The notes: generated from the sequence alone by a model not told the origin. 13,531 nucleotides of DNA from Cephalothrix simula (GCA_035591015.1 JAXIUW010117782.1:1-13531), one strand, 5' to 3'. Numbered from the stretch's first letter, positions 1-6,760 are shown. A program made the numbers and translations.

Positions 1-240
1 TTACACCCAAACCTAAAAACCATAGCCTTTGCGCATCGCATATGGCTGGGAGCGAAGCTCCCATAAAGTAAAAAAAGCGACTGAACTGTTAAGAGCTCTG
101 CTCTTGACTTCAGACAACCAGTAGTCCATGTAAGTAAACGGGTTTAATAGCTCAAGTTTGCTTGGACTATATCTAAAGGCAGAGATTAAGCACCGTTGCT
201 AGGGGCGTGGGGAGCGCAGCAGCTCCCCACTTGGGAGAGG

Positions 241-264
241 GTGAGGGGGACTAGTCCCCCTCAC
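241..264. repeat. Perfect 11-bp inverted repeat
   Basis: The arm gtgagggggac (241-251) pairs perfectly with 254-264 across a 2-nt gap. It lies 10 bases after another perfect 9-bp inverted repeat (207-215 with 222-230). There is no T-run after either, so neither is called as an intrinsic terminator. Both look like members of the general class of short palindromes that fill the intergenic DNA of this window. Confidence 0.6.
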
Positions 265-328
265 AAAGCCTCACTGCCGATGCTGATGAGTTTCTTCAAT
301 TTTGAGGAGGCTGCCTCGGCAAAACAAG

Positions 329-424
329 CAAGAACCGCCCACTTCCGAAAAGACTTCAAGTCGGGATTAACATCTCGTAAAGACAATAGCCCTAACCGGC
401 AAGAACTTATCTAAGTTTATCGCC
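329..424. repeat. Duplicated block, copy 1
   Basis: This block of about 95 bp is repeated in the same orientation at 550-647. The first 35 or so bases are identical, and the rest differs by scattered substitutions and small indels. On the minus strand both copies can encode DLKSFRKWAVL in the same frame, but the sequences following that peptide diverge and the upstream frame is not maintained in copy 1. This could be two remnants of a related gene or a purely non-coding repeat; its function is not recognised. Confidence 0.6.
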
Positions 425-549
425 TCGGAATGGCAACCAAGACTGCCAGTCTTGCAAAAGTGATTTTATTTCGGATTAGCACCTTGCCTAAACAAGATCC
501 GCTCGCTCGACAAGAAACTCATCTAGATGCGCTGCCTTGGTAGGATGAA

Positions 550-647
550 CAAGAACCGCCCACTTCCGAAAAGACTTCAAGTCGAGATTAACACCTCGTA
601 AAGACAAGAGCCTCCACCCGGCAAGGGAATTATCTAAGTTCACCGCC
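550..647. repeat. Duplicated block, copy 2
   Basis: This is the second copy of the block at 329-424, in direct orientation and offset by about 221 bases. It runs straight into a copy of hairpin unit A at 649, so it may have been carried along with the repeat material. A minus-strand frame stays open through it (488-742), but that frame also runs through unit A and has no recognisable domain, so no gene is called. Confidence 0.6.
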
Positions 648-648
648 C

Positions 649-735
649 AACAAGATGATAGAGAATCGCCTTGCTCGGTAATGAAAACAAGGCGATGCGC
701 CAAAGCGGCTAGTGCTAGAGGCTCTGTCTCAGCTG
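649..735 (+). repeat. Repeat unit A, degenerate copy
   Basis: The agaga loop lies at 660-664, flanked by arms at 649-659 (aacaagatgat) and 665-675 (atcgccttgct). Three stem positions are mismatched, so this is the least intact hairpin of the family in the window. The bases that follow (cggtaatgaaaacaaggcg, then gcggctagtgct) match the tail of unit A elsewhere, for example after 3753 and 6338. It is the last recognisable repeat before the 3' end of rlmE. Confidence 0.6.
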
Positions 736-750
736 TCAACACTCTTAGTG

Positions 751-1374
751 TTAGTTCTGAGGGGCGCGGTTATGTATTAGTTCTTGTCCGAGGAGGTATA
801 TTTCGGTGCTATTCGGCCGTGATGCTTTGGGTTTGATAGTTTTGATTTGCTTGAAGTGGTTTTTGAATTGTTGACGTAGCTGGGGTAGTTTTTGGCCTTG
901 AAAGACTTTACAGAGTAGTGTTGCAGATTGTTTTCCGTATAGTTGGCTTATGTTGAGTGCTAATTGTGCTAGATTGAGGCTTTGTTGAGCATCAAGTGAT
1001 TTTATACCTGTGGTTGCTGGTGCCATGTCGCTGAGGATAATATCAAAAGGGGCGTATTGAGCGATTTGGGTTTGGATTTGCTGCTCGTAGAGGTCTCCAT
1101 TGATAACGATGGCATTGTTGGGGATATTAATACTGAGAGGTGTTATATCTACTCCGAGAACCAAGCCGGCCTTGCCTACTTTTTGGCTGGCGTATTTAAG
1201 CCATGACCCCGGTGCGCAGCCAAGATCTAGTACGCTTTGATTTGGAGCAAAGAGGTTATTATCCATCTGTTCAAGTTTGAATACGGCTCTTGAGATGCGG
1301 TTTTGTTGACGAGCCGTTCTTGTATAATGGTCTTCCCAGCCTGATTTTATTGATGATCGCTTATTTTTGTTCAT
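751..1374 (-). CDS. rlmE: 23S rRNA (uridine-2'-O)-methyltransferase RlmE (FtsJ/RrmJ)
   Basis: A 207-residue SAM-dependent methyltransferase that, by family, 2'-O-methylates U2552 of 23S rRNA in the large ribosomal subunit. The length is normal for the family. The SAM-binding loop VLDLGCAPGSW is at residues 48-58. The K-D-K-E catalytic set is visible: K33 in SRAVFKL, D116 in LSDMAP, K156 in LCKVFQG and E191 in RPNSTEIYLL. The ATG at 1374 gives the expected N-terminus (SGWEDHYTRTA), but no Shine-Dalgarno is seen before it. The gene is divergent from comEC with only 37 bp between the start codons, so any promoter of one must overlap the other. Its 3' half on the minus strand is unusually A+C-rich (the plus strand at 781-900 is about 72-78% G+T), part of the window-wide skew pattern. 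Confidence 0.95.
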   Translation of the reverse strand: MNKNKRSSIKSGWEDHYTRTARQQNRISRAVFKLEQMDNNLFAPNQSVLDLGCAPGSWLKYASQKVGKAGLVLGVDITPLSINIPNNAIVINGDLYEQQIQTQIAQYAPFDIILSDMAPATTGIKSLDAQQSLNLAQLALNISQLYGKQSATLLCKVFQGQKLPQLRQQFKNHFKQIKTIKPKASRPNSTEIYLLGQELIHNRAPQN

Positions 1375-1411
1375 GGGCGGTGCTGGTTGATTAGCTTATG
1401 TTATAGAGGCC

Positions 1412-2935
1412 ATGAGGCGTTATTTTGTATTGATTATAGTCTTTATAATCGCTGTAATGAGCATTTTTTTGGGTGCGCCTAGCTACGGGCTGGGAGCGTA
1501 CGCATTATGCGTTATGGCTATGATTATTGTGCTTGGCAAGGGCTCTTTTGCGCAGAGCAGCTTAACTTGGTTGGGCAGATTATTTTTGTTTTTGCTGTTG
1601 ATTAATGCTGTGCTGAGTGCGTTGCGCTTTAATCAATTTGAGATTGGCCAAGAAGTGCGGATTGAGGGACTTGTGCGGCAACAGACAGTTATGCAAGATG
1701 AGCAGCCACGTGGTTATGGTCTTCTATTAGGCTCAGCCCGTATTGTTTATCAAGATAAAGTTTGGAACATTCCCTTACTGAGGGTTGAGATATCGCAATC
1801 ACGATACTTGCCGTGGCTGGTCAATAAAAGAATTTGGTTGGGGGGATATTTAAGTAATGTTGATTGGTCGGTCTTTGAACCCAGCTTAAAACTGGCCAAG
1901 CATGACTATCATTTAACGCAGGATAGAGCATTTTCTGTGCTAAATAGTTTGCGCCGTCATCTTTATAATCGTGCTAATTATTATTTGAGTAACACCTCTG
2001 CCACCATTTACAATGCTGTATTGCTAGGCTATAGCCCGCCTTCACGCAGTGAAGTTCGCTCAATTTTCGTTGAGCTTGGATTATCGCATCTGCTGGCAAT
2101 TAGCGGTCTGCATATCATGCTTATTTTTGGGATTACGTTAGGATTAATTGCTCTTGTACAACGCTACTTAATACCTATCCGCCCTTCATCTGGATTACAC
2201 AACCAGCAGTTGCTGATAATAGCCTTGATGCTCACTTGGGTTTATATTTTATTTATTGACTGGCCTGTTTCAGCGGTTCGGGCTGGTTTTATTGTTAGTG
2301 CATTGTCTATTAATCACCTTAGCCAGCTTAAATGTTCGCGGTTTTATGTTTTATTCTGCGTAGCTTTGATTTTGCTTTGCCTAGATTTTTCTTTAGTTTA
2401 TTCGCTATCGTTTCAGTTTTCATTTTTAGCCTATTTCTGCGTTCTACTTGGTATTGCCGTACTTGATAAATACACCAAAAACCTAAGCTTTCAGCGCAGC
2501 TGGCAACGAAAATTGTACAAGGCTCTGCTAGGAAATCTGCTTATCACCAGTATGATAACTTTATTGATGTGGCCAATTACTATGTACTATTTTCAAAAAG
2601 TGTCACTGTTTGTGCTATTGAGTAATCTACTAATTGTGCCGATGTTTGGAGTATTGATCATGCCGGTGTTCTTAATTATCTTTATGACAGGGCTTCTTTT
2701 TGCCTATCAGCAACCAGACGGTCTAATCGAAACCAACATTAATATAGTTGGCGGCGCTATAATTGATTTGTGGGCACTCGGCCTAAGCAAACTAAATGTG
2801 CTTGCCAAGCCCTTTATTATTCAAGATCAATTAACGTGGAGTGCTGAGATATACTTAGCCTATTACAGTATTTGTGCATTGATGCTCTACGTACTGTTTA
2901 ATCCTCAAATCCTCAAGGCAAGACCATGGTCTTAG
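1412..2935 (+). CDS. comEC: ComEC/Rec2-family DNA-uptake membrane protein, short form
   Basis: A 507-residue polytopic membrane protein of the ComEC/Rec2 competence family, which forms the inner-membrane channel for single-stranded DNA during natural transformation. Two hydrophobic stretches (about 5-40 and 55-72) precede a soluble N-terminal region (about 75-170, DUF4131-like). The Competence-domain core follows, with the hallmark HLLAISGLH at 226-234 and WPVSAVRAG at 284-292, then further membrane segments to the C-terminus. Full-length ComEC usually exceeds 700 residues and ends in a metallo-beta-lactamase-like domain; that domain is absent here. The stop overlaps the next gene by 10 bp, so the short form is not simply cut by the window edge. 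A TATAAT at 1323-1328 inside rlmE could be a -10 element, but no well-spaced -35 is seen. GAGG lies only 2 nt before the ATG. DNA uptake is likely but not certain, because ComEC-like proteins without the nuclease domain also occur in organisms not known to be competent. Confidence 0.88.
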   Translation: MRRYFVLIIVFIIAVMSIFLGAPSYGLGAYALCVMAMIIVLGKGSFAQSSLTWLGRLFLFLLLINAVLSALRFNQFEIGQEVRIEGLVRQQTVMQDEQPRGYGLLLGSARIVYQDKVWNIPLLRVEISQSRYLPWLVNKRIWLGGYLSNVDWSVFEPSLKLAKHDYHLTQDRAFSVLNSLRRHLYNRANYYLSNTSATIYNAVLLGYSPPSRSEVRSIFVELGLSHLLAISGLHIMLIFGITLGLIALVQRYLIPIRPSSGLHNQQLLIIALMLTWVYILFIDWPVSAVRAGFIVSALSINHLSQLKCSRFYVLFCVALILLCLDFSLVYSLSFQFSFLAYFCVLLGIAVLDKYTKNLSFQRSWQRKLYKALLGNLLITSMITLLMWPITMYYFQKVSLFVLLSNLLIVPMFGVLIMPVFLIIFMTGLLFAYQQPDGLIETNINIVGGAIIDLWALGLSKLNVLAKPFIIQDQLTWSAEIYLAYYSICALMLYVLFNPQILKARPWS

Positions 2936-3684
2936 TAACCGCACTAATTGGATGGCTAAGCGGCGCACTAGCTGTGCAATATCTGCTAACATGGCTAAAT
3001 GATGCGCCACAACTCGCACGCTGCCCCCTCTGCCGACGCCCCACCAACACCGCAATCTTTATCGGACTAACACTTGGCCTAGTCCCTAAACGCTGCTGTC
3101 GCATCAAGCCCCCTTCTTGGGTCAGCTATTTGCCACCCTTCCTAAGCATAGCCTTCGGTTGTCTTCCTTGGCTGCTAACGCCACTCACTTGGTGGAACAT
3201 ACTTCAAATTGGATTATTACTGTTCAGCCTAACCTGCCTGTCAATAATGGACTATTACCGCATGGAGTTATCAGCTCGGCTAATCTGCCTCACCATAGCC
3301 GTACGCATGCTCATCGTAGCACTGTTTACACCTGAACTGATAATTGATGCAACACTGGGATTACTAATCGGCAGCGGAATTTTTCCACTAATCAACATGG
3401 CCTACTACAGTTTACGCAACAAAGACGGCCTCGGCGAAGGTGATGCTCTACTACTAGCCACACTAGGCTGTTATTTAGGCTGGATGGGGCTTCTACCAGT
3501 ACTCTGCCTAGCCTCAATCATTGCTTTACTGGTCAAAATACCTCAAAGCATTAGCAATCCCCGACTACTCAACCAGCATTTTCCATTTGCACCATATCTC
3601 AGCCTTGCCGGCGCACTAATCCTATTCTCAGTGTTACTAAACCTGTGGCCTCAACACACGCTACCCCTCCTGCTACCGCTCTAA
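2926..3684 (+). CDS. Type IV prepilin peptidase (A24 family, PilD-like)
   Basis: A 252-residue inner-membrane aspartyl protease that, by family, cleaves and N-methylates type IV pilin and pseudopilin precursors. The two catalytic aspartates are D109 in IMDYYRMELSARL and D173 in the GxGD motif of GLGEGDALLLATLG. The downstream FPFAPYLSLAGALIL matches the family's conserved (I/F)PFGPY segment. The N-terminal cytoplasmic loop keeps CPLC at 33-36, but the usual second CxxC is reduced to adjacent cysteines C57-C58, and the protein is shorter than typical PilD (about 290). The ATG overlaps the end of comEC by 10 bp, with AAGG about 7 nt upstream, so the two are probably translationally coupled. The pairing fits a role in building a DNA-uptake pseudopilus, although pilins are not in this window. 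The 3' end is A+C-rich on the coding strand, unlike the G+T-rich start of comEC. Confidence 0.9.
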   Translation: MVLVTALIGWLSGALAVQYLLTWLNDAPQLARCPLCRRPTNTAIFIGLTLGLVPKRCCRIKPPSWVSYLPPFLSIAFGCLPWLLTPLTWWNILQIGLLLFSLTCLSIMDYYRMELSARLICLTIAVRMLIVALFTPELIIDATLGLLIGSGIFPLINMAYYSLRNKDGLGEGDALLLATLGCYLGWMGLLPVLCLASIIALLVKIPQSISNPRLLNQHFPFAPYLSLAGALILFSVLLNLWPQHTLPLLLPL

Positions 3685-3726
3685 TACGCAACCACCCAAG
3701 GCTCTTCCTATTTGAAGATTTTAACT

Positions 3727-3753
3727 AGCAAGATGATAGAAAATCATCTTGCC
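3727..3753 (+). repeat. Unit A hairpin
   Basis: The left arm agcaagatgat (3727-3737) pairs with 3743-3752 around the loop agaaa, a one-base variant of the usual agaga. The final position is mismatched. It lies 42 bases after the prepilin peptidase stop and is the first repeat of cluster 1. Confidence 0.7.
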
Positions 3754-3791
3754 CGGTTGTGAAAGTAAGGCTATTTGGCAAAGCGGCTAGC

Positions 3792-3920
3792 GTTAGGGGC
3801 GTTGCCCCTAACAACCCCAGCAGAGAGCCAGCTCTCTGCACTCTCTAGATAGTTCTTTGGGGCTGGATAAGCCCTAACGGGCTTACGCGCCCAAGTTAAA
3901 TAAATCACATCACGGCTTAC
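3792..3920 (+). repeat. Module B, variant copy
   Basis: Three hairpins in order: gttaggggc (3792-3800) with 3804-3812, gcagagagc (3820-3828) with 3831-3839, and taagccc (3868-3874) with gggctta (3879-3885). The core ttctttggggctggataag lies between the second and third, and the module ends in cacggcttac. The first two stems differ in sequence from those of the other B copies (gttaagggc and gcaaggggat) yet remain perfectly paired, so both arms changed together. Confidence 0.75.
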
Positions 3921-3963
3921 TCAATATGGGAAATATTTTTGGGTGATATTCAAGGGTTTCACC

Positions 3964-3990
3964 AGCAGGACAATAGAGAATTGTCCTGCT
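3964..3990 (+). repeat. Unit A hairpin, perfect 11 bp
   Basis: Arms agcaggacaat (3964-3974) and attgtcctgct (3980-3990) pair perfectly around agaga (3975-3979). The stem sequence differs from the copies at 3727 and 4735, with matching changes in both arms. Confidence 0.8.
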
Positions 3991-3999
3991 CCCCCAGAC

Positions 4000-4075
4000 T
4001 TGGCCGAAGGCAAAGCCTTCAGCCAAAAGGGTTTTGGTATTATATAACTTAGTTTAGTAAAGCATTGCCATATGC
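4000..4075 (-). repeat. Module C, minus-strand copy
   Basis: The hairpin arm ttggccgaaggc (4000-4011) pairs with 4015-4026 with one mismatch. It is followed by tattatataactta and gcattgccatatgccc, the reverse complement of the run that precedes the C hairpin at about 6653-6701 and 9411-9463. This is the only clear C copy in reverse orientation. Confidence 0.65.
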
Positions 4076-4316
4076 CCGTATTTACGCTGAAAAGTTTTAG
4101 GAGCTACTATTGTCCAAAAGTATTTTGCAGGTATGGCTTTGTAAGCAAGAGAGTTTTGCAAACTCCGAAATTCTCTGAACAAATTTGTTGCTCACTCTCC
4201 CGTAGCTTTTAGGAATCAAAAGAGCCACTTTATGCCTTACTATAGCCTCTAAACTTTAGAACCCTAAGAAACTACAGAAGTAGCCATTACTCAAAAGCAC
4301 TTTGCCTTACGAGTGA

Positions 4317-4446
4317 GCCGAAGTGTGATTTATTTATTGCGGGCGCGGTAAGCTCGTGAGAGCTTATCCAGCCCCAAAGAACTATCATGGGGTTGCAAGG
4401 GGATATTTATCCCCTTGCTGGGATTGTTAAGGGCAAGGCCCTTAAC
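4317..4446 (-). repeat. Module B, minus-strand copy
   Basis: This is a reverse-complement copy of module B. Hairpins: taagctc (4349-4355) with 4360-4366, gcaaggggat (4395-4404) with 4409-4418, and gttaagggc (4426-4434) with 4438-4446, all perfect. The core reads cttatccagccccaaagaa on the plus strand. It is the mirror partner of the plus-strand B copy at 3792-3920 in the same cluster. Confidence 0.75.
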
Positions 4447-4466
4447 CTAAAATACCCCAAACTTAA

Positions 4467-4680
4467 CCTTGCTTACTTACATGGGTGCAGGGCTATTCTC
4501 TATAGCCCTGCCGGAGCAGAGCCCCTGACACTAGCCATTTTGTCGAGTGACCTTGCTTACTTACATGGGTGCAGGGCTATTCTCTATAGCCCTGCCGGAG
4601 CAGAGCCCCTGACACTAGCCATTTTGTCAAGTGACCTTGCTTACTTACATGGGTGCAGGGCTATTCTCTATAGCCCTGCT
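4467..4680 (-). repeat. Tandem array of unit A, 84-bp period
   Basis: Two complete 84-bp units (4467-4550, 4551-4634) and a 46-bp partial unit (4635-4680) in direct tandem. The complete units differ at one position (tgtcgagtga versus tgtcaagtga). Each carries the hairpin arms gcagggctat and atagccctgc around tctct (loops at 4497-4501, 4581-4585 and 4665-4669). Eighty-four is a multiple of three, so a spurious open frame reads through all the units. The near identity implies recent amplification. Dispersed neighbouring unit A copies keep about the same spacing (80-85 nt). Confidence 0.85.
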
Positions 4681-4734
4681 GGGTGAAACCCTTGACCACA
4701 AATATTCCTAATAGCACCTTACTTAGACTAACCG

Positions 4735-4761
4735 AGCAAGATGATTCTCTATCATCTTGCT
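4735..4761 (-). repeat. Unit A hairpin, perfect 11 bp
   Basis: Arms agcaagatgat (4735-4745) and atcatcttgct (4751-4761) pair perfectly around tctct. It is the last unit of cluster 1, 80 bases after the preceding hairpin and about 85 bases from the hisG stop codon. Confidence 0.8.
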
Positions 4762-4844
4762 GGGCAACGCCCTTAACCCTAAGCATTTCACACTTAACCT
4801 TACTTAGATTAACCTAGCGAGGTTATATCTCAGGGTGGTTAACT

Positions 4845-5741
4845 TCAAACAATTATTTTATTTATTGGTAGTTCGGTGATGCCTTGAGCGCCGGCGAGTT
4901 TCAATTTATGGATAATTGAGCGGATATCAGTTTCTTTAAGAACTGCGGTTAGGGCAACCCAATTATCATCACTGAGGGGGGCGATGGTGGGTTTTTGCAA
5001 TGATGGCAGTATGTCTAAGATTTGATCAAGGTTTTGCCGAGGAGCATTTATGAGTAGTGCCACCTTATCAAGAGCTTCAATCGCCCCAACTAGTAGGGTT
5101 TTTAGCTCTTCAATTTTAATGCGCTTGGACTCATTTTTCCAAGACTCATTATTAGCAATAAGATTAGTGCAGGTCTCAAGCAAAATGTCGATGATGCGCA
5201 GATTATTGGCACGCAATGAAGAACCTGTTTCAGTGATATCTACAATTGCTTCGGCGAAATCGGGAGGTTTTACTTCCGTGGCCCCCCACGAGAATTCTAC
5301 CTTAGCATTAACTCCGTTTTCTTTAAGATAACGATGGGTTAGATTGACTGCTTCGGTAGCGATGCGTTTTCCTTCAAGGTCGTGCACAGTTTGAATTGGT
5401 GAGCTTTCTGGTACGGCTAAAACCCAGCGCGCCCGCCCGCTTCCGCTTTTAGAATAGACAAGTTCTGTCACCCGCACAACATCTGCATTATTCTCAATAA
5501 TCCAATCATAGCCAGTTAGGCCGGCATCTAAAACTCCTTGCTCAACGTAACGAGCCATCTCTTGAGCTCTAAGCAACAGGCATTCAATTTGAGGGTCATC
5601 AATGAGTGGGTAATAAGAACGTGATGGAACCGTTAGCTTGTAACCAGCGCGTGCGAATAAATCAATGGTCGCATTTAACAAACTTCCCTTAGGTATGCCT
5701 AGCCTAATCTTTGAATTGTCTGTGTTTTTCTCTGAACTCAT
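4845..5741 (-). CDS. hisG: ATP phosphoribosyltransferase HisG, long form
   Basis: A 298-residue enzyme for the first step of histidine synthesis: ATP plus PRPP gives N1-(5-phosphoribosyl)-ATP and pyrophosphate in the cytoplasm. The catalytic two-lobed domain covers about residues 10-215, with [10 protein letters not shown] at 12-21, [14 protein letters not shown] at 126-139 and the PRPP-binding signature [17 protein letters not shown] at 165-181. The remaining 80 or so residues (about 219-298) match the C-terminal ACT-like regulatory domain of long HisG, so histidine feedback inhibition is expected and no HisZ partner should be needed. It lies 5 bp downstream of hisI, so the two form an operon. 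No Shine-Dalgarno is seen before the ATG at 5741. No other his genes are present, so the pathway must be dispersed. Confidence 0.95.
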   Translation of the reverse strand: MSSEKNTDNSKIRLGIPKGSLLNATIDLFARAGYKLTVPSRSYYPLIDDPQIECLLLRAQEMARYVEQGVLDAGLTGYDWIIENNADVVRVTELVYSKSGSGRARWVLAVPESSPIQTVHDLEGKRIATEAVNLTHRYLKENGVNAKVEFSWGATEVKPPDFAEAIVDITETGSSLRANNLRIIDILLETCTNLIANNESWKNESKRIKIEELKTLLVGAIEALDKVALLINAPRQNLDQILDILPSLQKPTIAPLSDDNWVALTAVLKETDIRSIIHKLKLAGAQGITELPINKIIV

Positions 5742-5746
5742 TCTAA

Positions 5747-6130
5747 CTAAGATTTATAAGTTTGCTGAGGATTAAAAACCTTTTTCAAGCCTCTATCAAT
5801 CAATTTGCCTTCAGCATTAAGCTGACGATAAAAACATGTGCGATATCCCACGTGGCAAGCTCCACCAATTTGCTCTACCTTGCAAACCAAGGTATCGTTG
5901 TCGCAATCAACCAAAATTTCTTTTATTTTTTGAATATGACCTGATTGCTCACCCTTCTTCCATATCCTCTGCTTAGAACGTGAAAAAAAGTGCATCACAC
6001 CGCTACTCAAAGATAACTGAACAGCCTCAGAATTAACATAGGCTAACATCAATACCTCATGAGTAATACTATCCTGAATAATCGCCGGAACTATACCGCC
6101 AGACTTTACAAAATCAAGAACACCTTCCAT
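5747..6130 (-). CDS. hisI: Phosphoribosyl-AMP cyclohydrolase HisI
   Basis: A 127-residue stand-alone cyclohydrolase (no fused HisE), which opens the purine ring of phosphoribosyl-AMP in the third step of histidine synthesis. Family motifs are all present: MLAYVN (28-33), [18 protein letters not shown] (48-65), and the metal-binding region [14 protein letters not shown], in which D75, D77 and D79 bind Mg and C76 binds Zn together with C92 and C99 in [14 protein letters not shown]. The length is normal. The ATG at 6130 is preceded by GAGAGG two bases upstream, too close for a standard Shine-Dalgarno. It is first in the hisI-hisG operon. The first 46 codons have about 80% G or T at the third position, whereas the far end of the operon prefers A or C. 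Confidence 0.95.
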   Translation of the reverse strand: MEGVLDFVKSGGIVPAIIQDSITHEVLMLAYVNSEAVQLSLSSGVMHFFSRSKQRIWKKGEQSGHIQKIKEILVDCDNDTLVCKVEQIGGACHVGYRTCFYRQLNAEGKLIDRGLKKVFNPQQTYKS

Positions 6131-6264
6131 AACCTCTCTAAAACCTCAAAATATACACACACCCCTCCCGAAGAATACTCTAACACACACACCAACATCT
6201 ACACAGAAAGGCGTTAAAGAAAACTCAAATACATAATTATGCACGCACTACCACACTCAATTAA
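6131..6264. other. Upstream region of hisI, extremely A+C-rich on the plus strand
   Basis: No gene is seen. The 60 bases at 6121-6180 contain only about 2 G and 12 T by hand count, and the next 60 about 5 G and 11 T. This must hold the hisI promoter on the minus strand, but no convincing -35/-10 pair was found in the low-complexity sequence. The bias continues that of the neighbouring 5' half of hisI and ends where repeat cluster 2 begins. Confidence 0.6.
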
Positions 6265-6311
6265 TCTAAGCAAAGTTGTTATTGGAATTTAATTGATCAA
6301 GGGCTTTGCTC

Positions 6312-6418
6312 AGCAAGGCAATAGAGAATTGCCCTGCTCGGTTGTGAAAGCAAGGCAATGCGTCAAAGTATCTAGTGTCAAGGGCTTTGCCCGGCAAGAT
6401 GATAGAGAATCATCTTGC
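6312..6418 (+). repeat. Two unit A hairpins, plus orientation
   Basis: First hairpin: agcaaggcaat (6312-6322) with 6328-6338, one mismatch, loop agaga. Second: gcaagatgat (6394-6403) with 6409-6418, perfect, same loop. The two stems have different sequences, but the loops and the 82-nt spacing match. Between them lies the linker gtgaaagcaaggcaatgcg and then tctagtgtcaagggctttg, found with small changes in other unit A copies. Confidence 0.8.
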
Positions 6419-6456
6419 ACGGTTAAACTAAGCAAGGTTAAGTTTGGAGTGTTTAG

Positions 6457-6589
6457 GTTAAGGGCGTTGCCCTTAACAATCCTAGCAAGGGGATAAATAT
6501 CCCCTTGCAACCCCATGATAGTTCTTTGGGGCTGGATAAGCTCTCACGAGCTTACGCGCCCGCATTAAATAAATCACAGCACGGCTTAC
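6457..6589 (+). repeat. Module B
   Basis: Hairpins gttaagggc (6457-6465) with 6469-6477, gcaaggggat (6485-6494) with 6499-6508, and taagctc (6537-6543) with gagctta (6548-6554), all perfectly paired. The core ttctttggggctggataag is intact, and the tail aaatcacagcacggcttac ends the module. Compared with the copy at 8877-9009, the third stem is taagctc instead of taagccc, with the opposite arm changed to match. Confidence 0.8.
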
Positions 6590-6652
6590 CCGAAAGACAA
6601 AACATTTTTAGGTAATAGTAGGCTTCTAAAACTTCTTTCACCCTAAGTTTGG

Positions 6653-6760
6653 GTATACGGCATTACTTAACTAATTCAAGTTGTATAACACTAAGCCCCT
6701 TTTGGCCGAAGGCGTGAGCCTTCGGCCAAGTCTGGGTGTGCAGAGGGCTTTGCCCTCTGC
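6653..6760 (+). repeat. Module C
   Basis: An AT-rich lead (tatacggcattacttaacta) precedes the 12-bp perfect hairpin ttggccgaaggc (6702-6713) with 6718-6729 around gtga. A second perfect hairpin follows, gcagagggc (6740-6748) with 6752-6760 around ttt. In the copies at 9077 and 9422 the outer pair of the second hairpin is A-T instead of G-C, a paired change. Confidence 0.75.

Larger units (their letters stand above)
1..750. other. Gene-free region with decayed hairpins and a duplicated block
   Basis: No convincing gene is seen here. The stretch holds several short inverted repeats: 47-53 pairs with 57-63 (tgggagc, loop gaa), 88-96 with 100-108 (gttaagagc, one wobble), 207-215 with 222-230 (gtggggagc), 241-251 with 254-264 (gtgagggggac, perfect 11 bp) and 438-443 with 449-454. 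These resemble in form, but not in sequence, the hairpins of the repeat clusters further right. It also contains two copies of a block of about 95 bp (329-424 and 550-647) and one copy of repeat unit A (649 to about 735). Open frames here run through repeat sequence and show no codon pattern or domain, so none is called as a gene. Confidence 0.6.
3721..4815. repeat. Repeat cluster 1 (modules A, B, C)
   Basis: The whole stretch between the prepilin peptidase gene and hisG is repeat material; no gene is seen. From left to right: unit A (3727-3753, plus), module B (3792-3920, plus), unit A (3964-3990, plus), module C (4000-4075, minus), a decayed stretch with two C-flank-like pieces (about 4080-4310), module B (4317-4446, minus), a tandem array of unit A (4467-4680, minus) and a last unit A (4735-4761, minus). 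Plus-oriented modules thus face minus-oriented ones across the middle, making the cluster roughly mirror-symmetric. It separates two convergent genes, so its hairpins could also stop transcription, but none is followed by a clear T-run. Confidence 0.8.

Noticed and set aside
196-414. Possible 72-residue plus-strand gene
   Set aside because: The first part is two GC-rich palindromes and the rest is the duplicated block. The second copy of the block has a stop just upstream in the same frame.
488-742. Possible 84-residue minus-strand gene
   Set aside because: It crosses the duplicated block and a copy of repeat unit A, has no recognisable domain, and the matching frame in the other block copy is interrupted by a stop.
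1323-1328. TATAAT as the comEC promoter
   Set aside because: The nearest good -35 (TTGACG, 1306-1311) is only 11 bases away, too short a spacer, and no better partner was found, so it is mentioned but not listed as a promoter.
4387-4686. Open frame with three tandem 28-residue peptide repeats
   Set aside because: It runs through module B and the 84-bp tandem array. Eighty-four is a multiple of three, so one open unit keeps the frame open. The peptide appears only because of the repeat, and similar frames occur in other copies of the same DNA on either strand.
4467-4761. CRISPR array
   Set aside because: The spacing is regular, but there are no unique spacers between short identical repeats: whole 84-bp units are nearly identical, and no cas genes are present.
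3721-4815. Insertion sequence or MITE
   Set aside because: The cluster is mirror-like, but no transposase fragment, clear terminal inverted repeats with a target duplication, or sharp boundary was found. Its module content varies between clusters.
6457-6554. tRNA or intrinsic terminators in module B
   Set aside because: The hairpins do not form a cloverleaf with tRNA consensus bases, and none is followed by a T-run. Many copies lie at gene 5' sides where a terminator is not expected.
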